From NCBI GenBank assembly GCA_963745915.1, contig CAVUZA010000003.1:1-32125 (forward strand): a stretch of DNA of 32,125 nucleotides. The letters are read 5' to 3'. Shown here piece after piece: positions 1 to 9,193 of the stretch. Origin of the DNA: VRUE01 sp963745915 (GTDB lineage Bacteria > Actinomycetota > Thermoleophilia > Solirubrobacterales > 70-9). Under the pieces are notes generated by a model that ran no database searches, was not told the origin of the DNA, and was given only the letters and a program-made list of their open reading frames with translations. The translations under genes were made by a program, and so were the position numbers. Each line of letters starts with the position of its first letter. Position 1 is the first letter of the stretch.

Positions 1-41
1 ATGCGCCGCAAAGGAACAGCGGAGCGGGAGGTGGGCGGTGA
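1..41 (+). CDS. 3' end of an upstream gene (unidentified)
   Basis: An open frame runs in from the window edge and stops at TGA 39-41, overlapping the GTG start of the next gene at 38. This GTGA junction is the style used at every later junction of the operon. Only about twelve residues are visible and they match nothing I recognise. The neighbouring genes carry single-base errors, so the frame itself is uncertain. Confidence 0.3.
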   Translation, partial: APQRNSGAGGGR

Positions 42-866
42 GCACCCGCACCACCCACGCGGCGCGGGAGCACGCCCGTGCCCAGGCCGGCTCGGCGCCG
101 AGACGATGCCGACGCTGCCGGCGAGCGCCTGGCCCGAGCCGCCCGCCGGAGTCGCCGCTGAGGCGCTGACCTGGGCGGAGACCGTCGCCGGCGGCGGCTA
201 CGCCTCCAAGGTGCTGGCCCGGGGCACGACCCTGCGCCTGACCGACCTGCAGGGCGACGCCTGCGCCCACCTCCTCCTCCACAACGCCGACCGACCCTGG
301 GAGCGGCTGAACGTCGCCGACACCGTCAAGGTCCCCTGGCAGGCCTACCTCGGCGAGGGGCACCCGCTGCTCTCCGATCAGGGCCGGGTGCTGGCGACGA
401 TCGTCGCCGACAGCTCCGGCCGCCACGACGCGCTCTGCGGGACCACCTCCAGGCCACCAACGAGGCTCGCTACGGCGACGGCTCGCCGCAGGGACCGGCC
501 CCGCCGGCCGCGAGCTGCAGCTCCTGGCCGCCGCCAAGCACGGGCTCGGCCCCCGCGACATCCCGCCCAGCCTCTCCTTCTTCCAGGGCGTGCGGGTCGA
601 CGGGCGACGGGGGCGCTGCGCTTCGAGGGCTCCGCCGGGCCGGGCGCCGCGGTCGAGCTGCGGATCGAGCTGCCGGCGATCGTGATCCTCGCCAACGTCC
701 CCCACCCGCTCGACCCGCGCCAGGCCTACACCGCGACGACGCTGGAGGTGCTCGCCTGGCGCGGCGAGCCGACCGCGCCCGGGATCCGCTCTGGTCCTCG
801 ACCCCGGAGCTCGAACGCGCCTACCTCAACACCGCCGACTACTGCGACGCGAGGGGGACCGGGTGA
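38..866 (+). CDS. DUF1989 urea carboxylase-associated protein 1 (carboxyguanidine deiminase subunit), frameshifted as read
   Basis: The protein is a DUF1989 member of the UAAP1 type. In characterised bacteria the two UAAP proteins (CgdA/CgdB) form carboxyguanidine deiminase, which turns carboxyguanidine into allophanate plus ammonia. I place the start at GTG 38, because the first codons read like the usual UAAP1 N-terminus (a REHARAQAGS stretch) and overlap the previous stop. Family landmarks follow in successive frames: GGYASKVLARGT, LTDLQGDACAHLL, WQAYLGEGHPLLSDQGR, then RYGDGSPQGPA, KHGLGPRDIPPSLSFFQGV, ANVPHPLDPRQAYT and a C-terminal YLNTADY. At least five single-base shifts are needed, near 95, 443, 500, 605 and 780, each behaving like one missing base beside a G/C run. 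The stop TGA 864-866 overlaps the next start. Family assignment is secure; whether the gene is truly broken or misread is unresolved. Confidence 0.75.
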
Positions 867-1500
867 GCGCCATCGACCCGACCCTGGGCACGATCCCGGC
901 CGGCGAGGTCGTCCTCGACGAGGTCGTCGCCGCCCGGGCGCCCTGGTCGGCGGTCGTCGCCGCCGGCGAGGAGCTCTCGATCGTCGACCTCGGCGGCAAC
1001 CAGGCGGTCGACTGCATCCTCTACTGGCCGCCGACACCGCCAGCGCTACAGCGCCCCCGACACGATCGCCGCCCGGGGGAGATCTTCCTCACCACCGGCT
1101 CGGTCCTGCGCTCCAACCGCGGCAAGGCGCTGATGGCGGTGGTCGCCGACGAGTGCGGCCGCCACGACACCCTCGGCGGCGCCTGCTCGAAGGAGTCGAA
1201 CACCCTGCGCTACGGCCACCACACCACCACCAGCACGCCTGCGTCGAGAACTTCCTCCGCGAGGGCGCCTGGGGCCTCGGCAAGCGCGACCTGGTCTCCA
1301 ACATCAACTGGTACATGAACGTGCCGGTCGAGGCCGACGGGATCCTCGGGATCGTCGACGGGATCTCGGGGCCCGGGCTGACGGTGACGCTGCGGGCCGA
1401 GATCGACACCCTGGTCCTGGTCTCCAACTGCCCGCAGGTCAACAACCCCTGCAACGGCTTCGACCCGACCCCGGTGCGGATGGTGGTCACCCGCCCGTGA
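863..1500 (+). CDS. DUF1989 urea carboxylase-associated protein 2 (carboxyguanidine deiminase subunit), frameshifted as read
   Basis: This is the second DUF1989 protein, UAAP2 type, the expected partner of the preceding gene in carboxyguanidine deiminase. GTG 863 overlaps the upstream stop. Recognisable blocks are DLGGNQAVDCILY near the N-terminus, then GEIFLTTGSVLRSNRGKALM, ADECGRHDTLGGACSKESN, RYGHHT, and after a frame change HACVENFLREGAWGLGKRD, NINWYMNVPVEADG and NPCNGFDPTPVRMVVT. Four one-base deletions (about 1027, 1044, 1075 and 1230) restore one continuous product of about 210 residues, the usual family length. The stop at 1498-1500 overlaps the GTG of the carboxylase gene. The Cys, His and Glu blocks typical of the family survive, which argues that the protein is functional in the organism and the shifts are sequence error. 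Confidence 0.75.
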
Positions 1501-3468
1501 GCGCGCTCGGCCCCGGCGGCATCGAGGTGCTGGCGGCGGGGATGCTGACCACGGTGCAGGACGGGCCCGGGCGGGTCGGCCTCTGGCCGGTCGGGGTGCC
1601 GCCCTCGGGCCCGATGGACAGCCTCTCCTTCCGCCTCGGCAACTGGGCGCTCGGCAACCCCGAGGGGGCGGCGGGCCTGGAGTGCACCCTGGTCGGGCCG
1701 AAGCTCCGCTTCCTCCAGGCGGCGACGGCGATGGTCAGCGGCGCCGAGGCCCCCCGACCCTCGACGGCGAGCGGGTCCCCTGCTGGGAGCCGTTGGCGCT
1801 CGAGGCCGGCTCGGTGCTGGACGTCGGCGAGCTCGACGGAGCCGGCCTGCGCGCCTACCTGCTCCTGGCCGGCGGGGTCGCGGTGCCCGAGTTCCTCGGC
1901 TCGCGCTCGACCTTCACCCTCGGGCGCTTCGGCGGGCACGAGGGGCGGGCGCTGCGGGCCGGCGACCGCCTCGCCCTCGGCGAGCCCGCCGGCGCCTCGG
2001 CCCACCCCGCCGCGGTGCCCACCGCCCTGCGCCCGACCGCTGACCGACGCCTGGCAGATCGCCGTCACCGAGGGCCCCCACGGCGACGCCGAGTTCCTCA
2101 CCCCCGCCGACCTCGCCGCCTTCTACGCCGCCCGCTGGCGGGTCAACTTCAACTCCGCCCGCACCGGCGTGCGGCTGGAGGGCCCAAAGCCCCGCTGGGC
2201 CCGCGCCGACGGCGGCGAGGCCGGCCTTCATCCCTCCAACATCCACGACACCCCCTACACCGTCGGCGCGGTCGACTTCACCGGCGACATGCCGATCGTG
2301 CTCGGGCCCGACGGGCCCAGCCTCGGCGGCTTCGTCTGCCCGGCGACCGTGGTCAGCTCCGAGCGCTGGAAACTGGGCCAGCTGCGCCCCGGCGACACGG
2401 TGCGCTTCGTCTGCGTCGGCGAGGGCCACGCCTGCGGGCGCGGCCCGCGGGCGGCCGCGGCGGTGCCCGACGGCGGCATCCTCGCCCGCAGCCCCGAGCG
2501 AGCCGACGCCCCGGCCCTGATCTATCGCCGCCAGGGCGACGATCACCTGCTCGTCGAGTACCAGCCCAACGTCCTCGACCTCGGCCTGCGGCTGCGGGTC
2601 CACGCCCTCGCCGAGGCGATCGAGGCCGAGCAGCTGCCGGCGTCCTCGAGCCAGCCCAGGGATCCGCGCCCTGCAGCTGCGCCTGGACCCCGCCGCGCTC
2701 TCGCCGCGCGAGGCGGTGGCCGCGGTCGCGCAGATCGAGGCCGGGCTGCCGCCCACCCACGACCTGCGGGTCCCCAGCCGCACCGTCCACCTCCCCCTCT
2801 GCTGGGACGATCCCTCGACCCGCGAGGCGATCGCCCGCTACATCAGCGGCGTCCGCGCCGACGCCCCCTGGTGCCCGTGGAACATCGAGTTCATCCGCCG
2901 GGTCAACGGCCTCGGCTCGGTCGAGGAGGTCAAAGAGATCGTCTACTCGGCGGAGTACCTGGTGCTGGGCCTCGGCGACGTCTACCTCGGCGCCCCGGTC
3001 GCCACTCCCCTGGACCCCCGCCAGCGCCTCATCACCACCAAGTACAACCCGGCGAGGACCTGGACTCCCGAGAACGCGGTCGGGATCGGCGGCGCCTACC
3101 TCTGCGTCTACGGGATGGAGGGGCCGGGGGGCTATCAGCTCCTCGGCCGCACCACCCAGGTCTGGTCAAACCGCACCCCGAGCCCCTTCGCCGGCGACGA
3201 GCCCTGGCTGCTGCGCCCCTTCGACCGCATCCGCTGGCACCCGGTGAGCGCCGAGGAGCTGACCGAGCTGCGCGAGCGCACCGCCGCAGGCGACGTCGAC
3301 CACATCCGGGTCGATGAGGGCAGCTTCGCGATGGCAGAGCACGAGGCCTTCCTCGCCCGCGAGGCCGACTCGATCGCCGCCTTCCGCACCACTCAGCGCG
3401 CCGCCTTCGAGCGCGAGCGGGCGGCCTGGGCGGCCTCGGGCGAGCTGCGCCGCGAGGAGGCGGCATGA
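1497..3468 (+). CDS. Urea/guanidine carboxylase, carboxyltransferase half (KipA-like + KipI-like domains), frameshifted as read
   Basis: The product corresponds to the middle of urea (guanidine) carboxylase. A CT_A_B (AHS2/KipA-like) domain occupies the first ~310 residues, with TTVQDGPGRVGLW, PPSGPMDSLSFRLGN, GGVAVPEFLGSRSTFTLG and NIHDTPYTVGAVDFTGDMP. A CT_C_D (AHS1/KipI-like) domain follows, with LPLCWDDPSTREAI, APWCPWNIEFIRRVNGL, LGLGDVYLGAP and YGMEGPGGYQLLGRTTQVW. Family enzymes are about 1200 residues, with biotin carboxylase in front and a biotinyl carrier domain behind. Both are absent: translation begins directly at AHS2 and ends just where the carrier linker would start. The biotin parts must be separate proteins. 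As read, one shift near 1750 (a C run), a net +1 or double deletion near 2035, and two shifts at 2637-2655 interrupt the frame. It overlaps its neighbours as GTGA and ATGA. Confidence 0.75.
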
Positions 3469-5174
3469 GCGCCAGCGAGCGGGTGGGCGCCGCCTACCGG
3501 CGAATCGAGGAGGTCGATCGGCCCGAGGTCTGGATCTGCCTGCGGCCCGAAGCTCAGGCATTGGCCGAGGCCGAGGAGCTGGAAGCGCGCCTGGCCGCCG
3601 GCGAGGACCTGCCGCTGGCCGGGCAGACCCTCGCCGTAAAGGACAACATCGACGTCGCCGGGATGGCGAGCACCGCCGGCTGCCCGGCCTATGCCTATGA
3701 GCCCACCGCAGACGCCGGTGCGGTGGCCCGCCTGCGGGCAGCCGGGGCGCTCGTCCTCGGCAAGACCAACCTCGACCAGTTCGCCACCGGCCTGGTCGGC
3801 ACCCGCTCCCCCTACGGGGCGGTGCGCGACATGCGCCGGCCCGACCACGTCTCCGGCGGCTCCTCCTCGGGCTCGGCGCTGGCGGTGGCGCTCGGCATCG
3901 CCGACCTCGCGCTCGGCACCGACACCGCCGGCTCGGGCCGGGTGCCGGCGGCCTTCCAGGGGATCGTCGGGCTGAAGCCGACCCGGGGGCTGGTTCCCTG
4001 CACCGGGGTGGTGCCCGCCTGCCGCAGCCTCGACTGCGTCTCGCTCTTCGCCCGCACCCTCGCCGAGGCGCAGGCCGCCCTGGCGGCGATCACCGGGCCC
4101 GATCCCGCCGACCCGCTCTCGCGCGCCATCCCGGCCGACGCGCCGCTGGCCGCCCCGCCCGCGCCGCGGGTCGGGGTGCCCGCGCCCGAGGAGCTGCCCG
4201 GCCTCACCGACTCCGCCCGCCGGGCCTTCGTCGCCGCCGCGGAGTCCCTGCGCGAGGCGGGCGCGGAGATCGTCGCGGTCGACCCCGCTCCCTTCCTCGC
4301 CGCGGGAAAGCTGCTCTATGAGGGCGCCTCCGTCGCCGAGCGCCACGCCGCGGTCGGGGAGTTCGTGCAAGCCCACCCGGAGGAGGTCGACCCGACGGTG
4401 CGGGAGATCGTCCTCGCCGCCGCCGCGCCCTCGGCTTCCCAGCTCTTCGCCGATCGCCAGCGCCTCGACGCCCTGGCGCTGCGGGCGCGGGCGATCTTCG
4501 AGTTCACCGACGCCCTGCTCTTGCCGACGACGACCCGCCAGCCGACGATCGCCGCGGTAGAAGCGGACCCGCTCGGCGCCAACTCCGCCCTCGGCCTCTA
4601 CACCAACTGCGCCAACCTGCTCGACCTCTGCGCGGTCGCGGTGCCGGGCGGGGAGGCCGACGGCGGCCAGTTCGGGGTCACGGTGATGGCCCCGGCCTTC
4701 GCCGACGCCGTGGCCGCCGACGTCGCCCGGCTGCTCGGCGGCGAAGAGCACTCCTCAGCTCCCCTCCCCCTTGGCTCCGGGGCGATCGAGCTGTTCGTCG
4801 CCGGCGCCCACCTCTCGGGGCAGCCGCTGAACCAGCAGCTGACCGAGCGCGGGGCGCGGCTGATCGGGCCAGCCGAGACCGCGCCGACCTACCGCCTCTA
4901 CGCGCTCGACACCACGCCACCCAAGCCCGGGGTGGTGCGGGTTGACGAGGGCGGCGCCTCGCTGCCCGGCGAGCGCTGGGCGCTCAGCCCGGCGGCGCTG
5001 GGCACCTTCCTGGCGGCGATCCCGCAGCCGATGGCGCTCGGCGAGGTCGAGCTCGCCGACGGGTGCAGCGTGGTCGGCTTCCTCTGCGAGCCGGCGGCGC
5101 TGGAGGGCGCGCGCGACATCACCGCGCTGGGCGGCTGGCGCGCCTACCTCAGCGCGGAGGCAGTGTCGCCATGA
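3465..5174 (+). CDS. atzF: Allophanate hydrolase
   Basis: This intact 569-residue protein hydrolyses allophanate to ammonia and CO2, the last step of urea-amidolyase or guanidine degradation in the cytosol. Residues ~50-430 are an amidase-signature domain with the Ser-cisSer-Lys triad visible: Lys59 in LAVKDN, the Ser133 region in SGGSSSGSA, and nucleophile Ser157 in GTDTAGSGR. Residues ~445-569 form the allophanate-hydrolase C-terminal domain (IELFVAGAHLSGQPLN, YRLYALDTTPPKPG). Length and domain order match AtzF. ATG 3465 overlaps the carboxylase stop, and its own stop overlaps the next ATG at 5171. It is the first gene of the run with no frame disturbance. An unspecific amidase is the alternative, but the C-terminal domain and context make it unlikely. 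Confidence 0.93.
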   Translation: MSASERVGAAYRRIEEVDRPEVWICLRPEAQALAEAEELEARLAAGEDLPLAGQTLAVKDNIDVAGMASTAGCPAYAYEPTADAGAVARLRAAGALVLGKTNLDQFATGLVGTRSPYGAVRDMRRPDHVSGGSSSGSALAVALGIADLALGTDTAGSGRVPAAFQGIVGLKPTRGLVPCTGVVPACRSLDCVSLFARTLAEAQAALAAITGPDPADPLSRAIPADAPLAAPPAPRVGVPAPEELPGLTDSARRAFVAAAESLREAGAEIVAVDPAPFLAAGKLLYEGASVAERHAAVGEFVQAHPEEVDPTVREIVLAAAAPSASQLFADRQRLDALALRARAIFEFTDALLLPTTTRQPTIAAVEADPLGANSALGLYTNCANLLDLCAVAVPGGEADGGQFGVTVMAPAFADAVAADVARLLGGEEHSSAPLPLGSGAIELFVAGAHLSGQPLNQQLTERGARLIGPAETAPTYRLYALDTTPPKPGVVRVDEGGASLPGERWALSPAALGTFLAAIPQPMALGEVELADGCSVVGFLCEPAALEGARDITALGGWRAYLSAEAVSP

Positions 5175-6524
5175 CCGCCGCCCACCTCGACAGCCCCGAG
5201 CCTCGAGGCCGAAATCGTCGCCTTCGGCCACCGGCTCGGCGAGCGCCGGCACTCGCTCGCCGCCGTCAAGCGCGGCGCTTACGAGCGCGGCATGGCCCTG
5301 GTCGCCTCCGACCCCGACCTGCGCGCCGCCCTCTTCCGGCTGGTCGACGTCGCTCCGGCCTGCGCCGGCAGCTCCGACCTCGCCGACCACCTCGGCGCCT
5401 ACCTCGGGCAGGTCGAGGAGCCCGCCGCGCCGGTCGCCGTCGGCGCCCGCGCGGTCGACTCGCCGCTGCTCGGCCGCGCCTCCGGCCTGGTCGCGGCGCG
5501 GGCGGTGCGGGCGATGGCCCACCGCTTCATCGTCGGCGAGTCGGTCACCGGCTCCGCCCGGCACCTGCGGCAGCTGTGGGGGGCCGGGGTCGCCGCCACC
5601 GTCGACCTGCTCGGCGAGGCGACCGTCACCCACGCCGAGGGCGAGGCCTACGCCGACCGCTGCGAGGGGGCGCTGACCGCGCTCGCTGCCGTCTCCGCCG
5701 GCTGGCCGTGCCAACCGCTCCTGGAGGAGGACTCGGCCGGGCCGATTCCCCGCGTCAACCTCTCGGTCAAGGTGACGGCGCTGACTCCGCTGGTCCGCGC
5801 CGAGGCGCCGGAGCGCGGCCGCGAGGACGCTGCCCGCCACTTGCGCCGGCTGCTCCGAATCGCCCGCGACCTCGGCGCCCACCTGCACATCGACATGGAG
5901 TCGATGGACTCGCGCGAGATGGTCACCGGACTCGTCCTCGACCTGCTCGAGGAGCCCGAGTTCGCCGCCGGGCCCTCGGCCGGGATCGTCCTCCAGGCCT
6001 ACCTCCGCGACAGCGAGGAGCTGCTCGACGGGATCCTCGACCGCACCGCCGCCGCCGGCCGCGCGGTGCCGTTGACGATCCGCCTGGTCAAGGGCGCCTA
6101 CTGGGATCACGAGACGATCGAGGCCGCTCAACACGGCTGGGCGCCGCCGGTCTGGACCGAGAAGGCCGACAGCGACCGTTGCTATGAGCGGCTGACCCGG
6201 CGGCTGCTCGACGCCTTCCCGCTGGTCCGCACGGCGGTCGCCTCCCACAACCTGCGCTCGGTCGCCCACGCGGTCGCCTATGCGCGCCGCGCCGGTCTGG
6301 CGCCCGGCGACCTCGAGGTCCAGGTCCTGCGCGGCCTCGGCGACGACCTCCAGGAAGCCGTCGCCGCCGCCGGCCTGCGCTGCCGCGCCTACTGCCCGGT
6401 CGGCGACATGGTCGCCGGCATGGCCTACCTCGTCCGCCGCCTGCTCGAGAACACCTCCAACGATTCCTTCCTCGCCAGCCGCGCCGGCGGCGCCGAGCTG
6501 GAGGAGCTGCTGCGGGCGCCATGA
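5171..6524 (+). CDS. Proline dehydrogenase (PutA-type PRODH), one frameshift near the N-terminus as read
   Basis: This FAD enzyme oxidises proline to pyrroline-5-carboxylate. The barrel motifs are all present: RVNLSVKVTAL, HIDMES, IVLQAYLRDS, RLVKGAYWDHE, SHNLRS, CRAYCPVGDM, and the substrate-binding arginines in LVRRLLENTSNDSF. At about 450 residues it is longer than the compact Bacillus-type enzyme and resembles the PRODH half of PutA, with the aldehyde dehydrogenase half encoded by the next gene. The ATG at 5171 overlaps the upstream stop, but its frame runs into the family N-terminus (LEAEIVAFGHRLGERRHS) only after a one-base change at about 5201. Without it, translation would begin at ATG 5292, losing some 40 residues. 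I prefer 5171 because of the ATGA overlap and the conserved sequence between the two. Confidence 0.88.
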
Positions 6525-8083
6525 ACGGGTTCGTCAACGAGCCGCTGCTGGAGCTGCGCCGCGCCCCCGAGCGCGAGCGCCTGCTCGCCGCCCTCGCCGA
6601 GCTCGACGCGGGAGGCTCGATCGAGGTGCCGGCGATCGTCGCCGGCGAGCGCCGCCTCGACCCCGCCCTCGCCTCCATCGACCCCGGCAGCCCCGGCCGG
6701 GTCGTCGCGGCGGCGACCGTCGCCAGCGAGGAGGAGGTCGGCGCCGCCGTCGCGGCGGCGGCGGCGGCCACGCGGGAGTGGGGCGCGAGGCCCGCCGCCG
6801 AGCGCGCCGCGATCCTCGCCCGCGCCGCGGCCGAGCTGCGCTCGCGCCGCTACGCGCTGGCGGCGCTGGCGGTCCGCGAGTGCGCGAAGCCCTGGGCGGA
6901 GGCCGACGCCGACGTCTGCGAGGCGATCGACTTCCTCGAGTTCTACGGCCGCGCCGCCGAGCGGCTGGCGCTCGGGCCGGAGCTGATCCAGCTGCCGGGG
7001 GAGCGCAACAGCCTCCACTACCGCCCGCGCGGCGTTCTCGCCGTCGTCGCCCCCTGGAACTTCCCGATCGCGATCGCGGCGGGGATGGCGGCCGCTGGCC
7101 TGGCGACCGGCAACGCGGTCTGCCTGAAGCCGGCCGAGCAGTCACCGGCCTGCGCGCTGGCGCTGGTCGAGGCGCTGCACGGCGCCGGTGTCCCGCCCGG
7201 GGCGCTCTCGCTGCTGCCCGGGGAGGGGGACGTCGGCGCCGCCCTGGTCGCCGACCCCGGCGTCCACACGATCGCCTTCACCGGCTCCGGCGCGGTCGGC
7301 CTCGAGATCCTCCGCCGCGCCGCCGAGCCGGCGCCCGGGCAGATGCACCTGAAGCGGGTGATCGCCGAGATGGGGGGCAAGAACTGCGTCATCGTCGACG
7401 CCGACGCCGACCTCGACGAGGTGGTGCCGGGGGTGCTCGCCTCGGCCTTCGGCTTCGCCGGCCAGAAGTGCTCGGCGGCGTCGCGGGTCCTGGTCCACGA
7501 GCGGGTCGCGGCGCACCTCGCCGAGCGGCTGCGCGGGGCGCTCGACACCCTGTTGGTCGGCCAGGCCGAGGGCTTCGGCGTCGACGTGCCGCCGCTGATC
7601 GAGGCCGCCGCCCGCGACCGGGTCGAGCGCCTGGTCGCCGAGGCCGGCGAGGACGGGGCGAGCGCGTGGCGGGTCGAGGAGGTGCCGGCGGGCGCCGGCC
7701 ACTTCGTCGCGCCGACGGTCCTGACCGGGGTCGACCCCGAAGCGAGGGTCGCCCGCGAGGAGGTCTTCGGCCCGGTCCTCACGGTGGAGCCGGTGGCCGA
7801 CGTCGAGCGGGCCTGCGAGATCGTCGAGGGCCTGCCCTACGCGTTGACCGCCGGCCTCTTCTCCCGCAACCCGCGGACGATCGCCGCTGTCGCCGCCCGC
7901 ACTCCCGTCGGCAACCTCTACGTCAACCGCGGCACCACCGGGGCGATGGTCGGCCGCCAGCCGTTCGGCGGCAACCGGCTCTCGGGCAATGGCACCAAGG
8001 TCGGCTTCCCCGACTACCTGCTCAACTTCGTCGATCCGGTGGCGGTCACCGAGAACACCGTCCGCCACGGCCTGGCGCCGTGA
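6521..8083 (+). CDS. pruA: L-glutamate gamma-semialdehyde (1-pyrroline-5-carboxylate) dehydrogenase
   Basis: The 520-residue NAD-dependent aldehyde dehydrogenase completes proline oxidation to glutamate. Visible landmarks are the cofactor-binding VVAPWNFPIAI, the FTGSGAVG turn, the general base Glu283 in AEMGGKN, nucleophile Cys317 in GQKCSAASR, EEVFGPVL, and a C-terminal PFGGNRLSGNGTKVG typical of the P5C branch. ATG 6521 overlaps the proline dehydrogenase stop, so the two halves of a PutA-like pathway are translationally coupled. It closes the coupled run that begins at the window edge, placing proline nitrogen release in the same transcript as guanidine or urea nitrogen release. No terminator is obvious in the 116 bases that follow. 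Confidence 0.93.
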   Translation: MNGFVNEPLLELRRAPERERLLAALAELDAGGSIEVPAIVAGERRLDPALASIDPGSPGRVVAAATVASEEEVGAAVAAAAAATREWGARPAAERAAILARAAAELRSRRYALAALAVRECAKPWAEADADVCEAIDFLEFYGRAAERLALGPELIQLPGERNSLHYRPRGVLAVVAPWNFPIAIAAGMAAAGLATGNAVCLKPAEQSPACALALVEALHGAGVPPGALSLLPGEGDVGAALVADPGVHTIAFTGSGAVGLEILRRAAEPAPGQMHLKRVIAEMGGKNCVIVDADADLDEVVPGVLASAFGFAGQKCSAASRVLVHERVAAHLAERLRGALDTLLVGQAEGFGVDVPPLIEAAARDRVERLVAEAGEDGASAWRVEEVPAGAGHFVAPTVLTGVDPEARVAREEVFGPVLTVEPVADVERACEIVEGLPYALTAGLFSRNPRTIAAVAARTPVGNLYVNRGTTGAMVGRQPFGGNRLSGNGTKVGFPDYLLNFVDPVAVTENTVRHGLAP

Positions 8084-8199
8084 GCGCCGGCAGCGCTCGG
8101 GCGGCGTTGCCCCGCCGCCGAGTTCCGCATAGGCTGTGCCGCATAGGGCCGGCGTCCGGGGGGACGCTCGGCGGGAAGCTCGCTAGGGAGGCGGACTGG

Positions 8200-8418
8200 A
8201 TGAGATGCGGACGCGTGCACACGCTGTATCGCCGGGGAAGCTGGATGGTCGAACTCGAGGACGGAGGCGTCCTCTCGATCCATGACGTGAGGGAGGACGC
8301 CCTTGCCGCCGGCGAGGCCGCGGCGGCGAGCCTCAGCACCGATCACCTGGTTCACGCCGAGGACGGCCTGGTGATCGAGGAGCGCCGCCACGGCTCGGAG
8401 CCGGCGCGGGCCTGCTGA
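8200..8418 (+). CDS. Small DUF2188-like protein
   Basis: The 72-residue product reads like DUF2188: an N-terminal strand pair (VHTLYRRGSWMVELEDG), a helix rich in Ala and Glu (REDALAAGEAAAASL), and a closing HLVHAEDGLVIEERRHG. Family function is unknown. The start is fixed by an AGGGAGG ribosome site at 8185-8191, eight bases before ATG 8200; the frame stays open far upstream but carries another gene's shadow there. The 3' end overlaps the oppositely directed gene at 8352-8585 by 67 bases. Confidence 0.7.
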   Translation: MRCGRVHTLYRRGSWMVELEDGGVLSIHDVREDALAAGEAAAASLSTDHLVHAEDGLVIEERRHGSEPARAC

Positions 8419-8585
8419 GTCGCCAGTCGTTCGGCCCGCTCGGCGTCTCGCACCGCCCAGGCGAGGCGCTCGATCAGCTGGCCGGCGGAGTGGCCGGACT
8501 CGACGTGGACGGGGTCGAGGTGCTCGCTCAGCAGCAGCTCGGGGGTGCGACCGGGGGCGTCGGTCAAGACGAGGATCTGGGCCAT
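8352..8585 (-). CDS. Small hypothetical protein
   Basis: This 77-residue protein is unrecognised. It begins MAQILVLTDAPGRTPELLL, followed by a probable amphipathic helix (HSAGQLIERLAWAVRDAERAERLA) and a basic tail. It is likely real because a perfect AGGAGG (complement of 8591-8596) lies five bases before ATG 8585, and the first 55 residues have normal protein composition. The C-terminal ~20 residues are antisense to the DUF2188-like gene and look less constrained. No known domain or motif is evident. Confidence 0.6.
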   Translation of the reverse strand: MAQILVLTDAPGRTPELLLSEHLDPVHVESGHSAGQLIERLAWAVRDAERAERLATQQARAGSEPWRRSSITRPSSA

Positions 8586-8769
8586 CTCTTCCTCCTGGGT
8601 TCTGTCGGTCCCTGCCGACCCAGGGTGGCGCCGCCAGCTTCAGCGCAGGTGAACGAGGGGTAAAGTCTTACCTGGCCGGCGATTGTCATTCAGCTGACGG
8701 GGTATGTGGTGATCGACCGGGATCCTGGGCATGGGAACGGGGAAGGTATTCACTACGGGGAGGAGCATC

Positions 8770-9183
8770 ATGAGGAAGCCGTCTGTCGCCGCGCTGACCT
8801 GCGTCGCCGTGGCGTCGATGTTGGCGCTGGGCGCCGGGAGCGCGAGCGCCGCGCAGTCCGGCCGCAAGGTGGTCAAGGGCCACACCGCCCAGGGCCGCTC
8901 GATCCGGGTCGCGATCCACAAGAACAGCATCGAAATCAAGCACTTCACGATCAAGCTGAGCTGCAAGGGGACCGGCCCGCTGATCGACGTCGAGAGCGGC
9001 TTCCTGCCGAGCCAGCTGCGCCGCAACAACCGGATCCACGACCACCAGGAAGGCTCGACCGACAACGTCTACATCCGCGGCCGCCTCTTCCGCCACCACC
9101 TGAAGGGCTCGATCCGCGTCCGCGACCGCTGGGGCAAGCACAGCTGCGACTCGCACTGGGTGCGGTTCAGCGTCCGCCGCTGA
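8770..9183 (+). CDS. Small secreted protein
   Basis: The 137-residue product starts at ATG 8770 behind GGGGAGGAG (8757-8765). It opens with a Sec signal peptide: MRKP, a hydrophobic stretch, then an Ala-Ser-Ala cleavage site near residue 27. The mature part is about 110 residues, very basic and probably beta-rich, with two cysteines (LSCKG and HSCDS) that could form a disulfide. Its pattern (QGRSIRVAI, then hydrophobic strands, then IRGRLFRHHLKGSIRVRD) resembles lineage-specific secreted proteins of soil actinobacteria, but I cannot name a function. It converges on the regulator that ends ten bases downstream. Confidence 0.75.
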   Translation: MRKPSVAALTCVAVASMLALGAGSASAAQSGRKVVKGHTAQGRSIRVAIHKNSIEIKHFTIKLSCKGTGPLIDVESGFLPSQLRRNNRIHDHQEGSTDNVYIRGRLFRHHLKGSIRVRDRWGKHSCDSHWVRFSVRR

Positions 9184-9193
9184 GCCGGCCCTC

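Noticed and set aside
1..1500. A single 499-residue protein read straight through from position 1
   Set aside because: It alternates between conserved DUF1989 blocks and nonsense Arg/Pro sequence. The conserved parts resume in other frames, showing two frameshifted genes.
6280..8199. Upstream in-frame extension of the DUF2188-like gene through the dehydrogenase gene
   Set aside because: The translation there is low-complexity Arg/Pro/Gly sequence. ATG 8200 with AGGAGG-like spacing is the real start.
8659..8672. Inverted repeat GGTAA-AGTC-TTACC in the 184-base gap between the minus-strand gene and the secreted protein gene
   Set aside because: The arms are only five bases, there is no second copy, and there is no promoter element in register. 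Apart from this repeat and an imperfect CTGGG/CCCAG hairpin, I see nothing in the gap.
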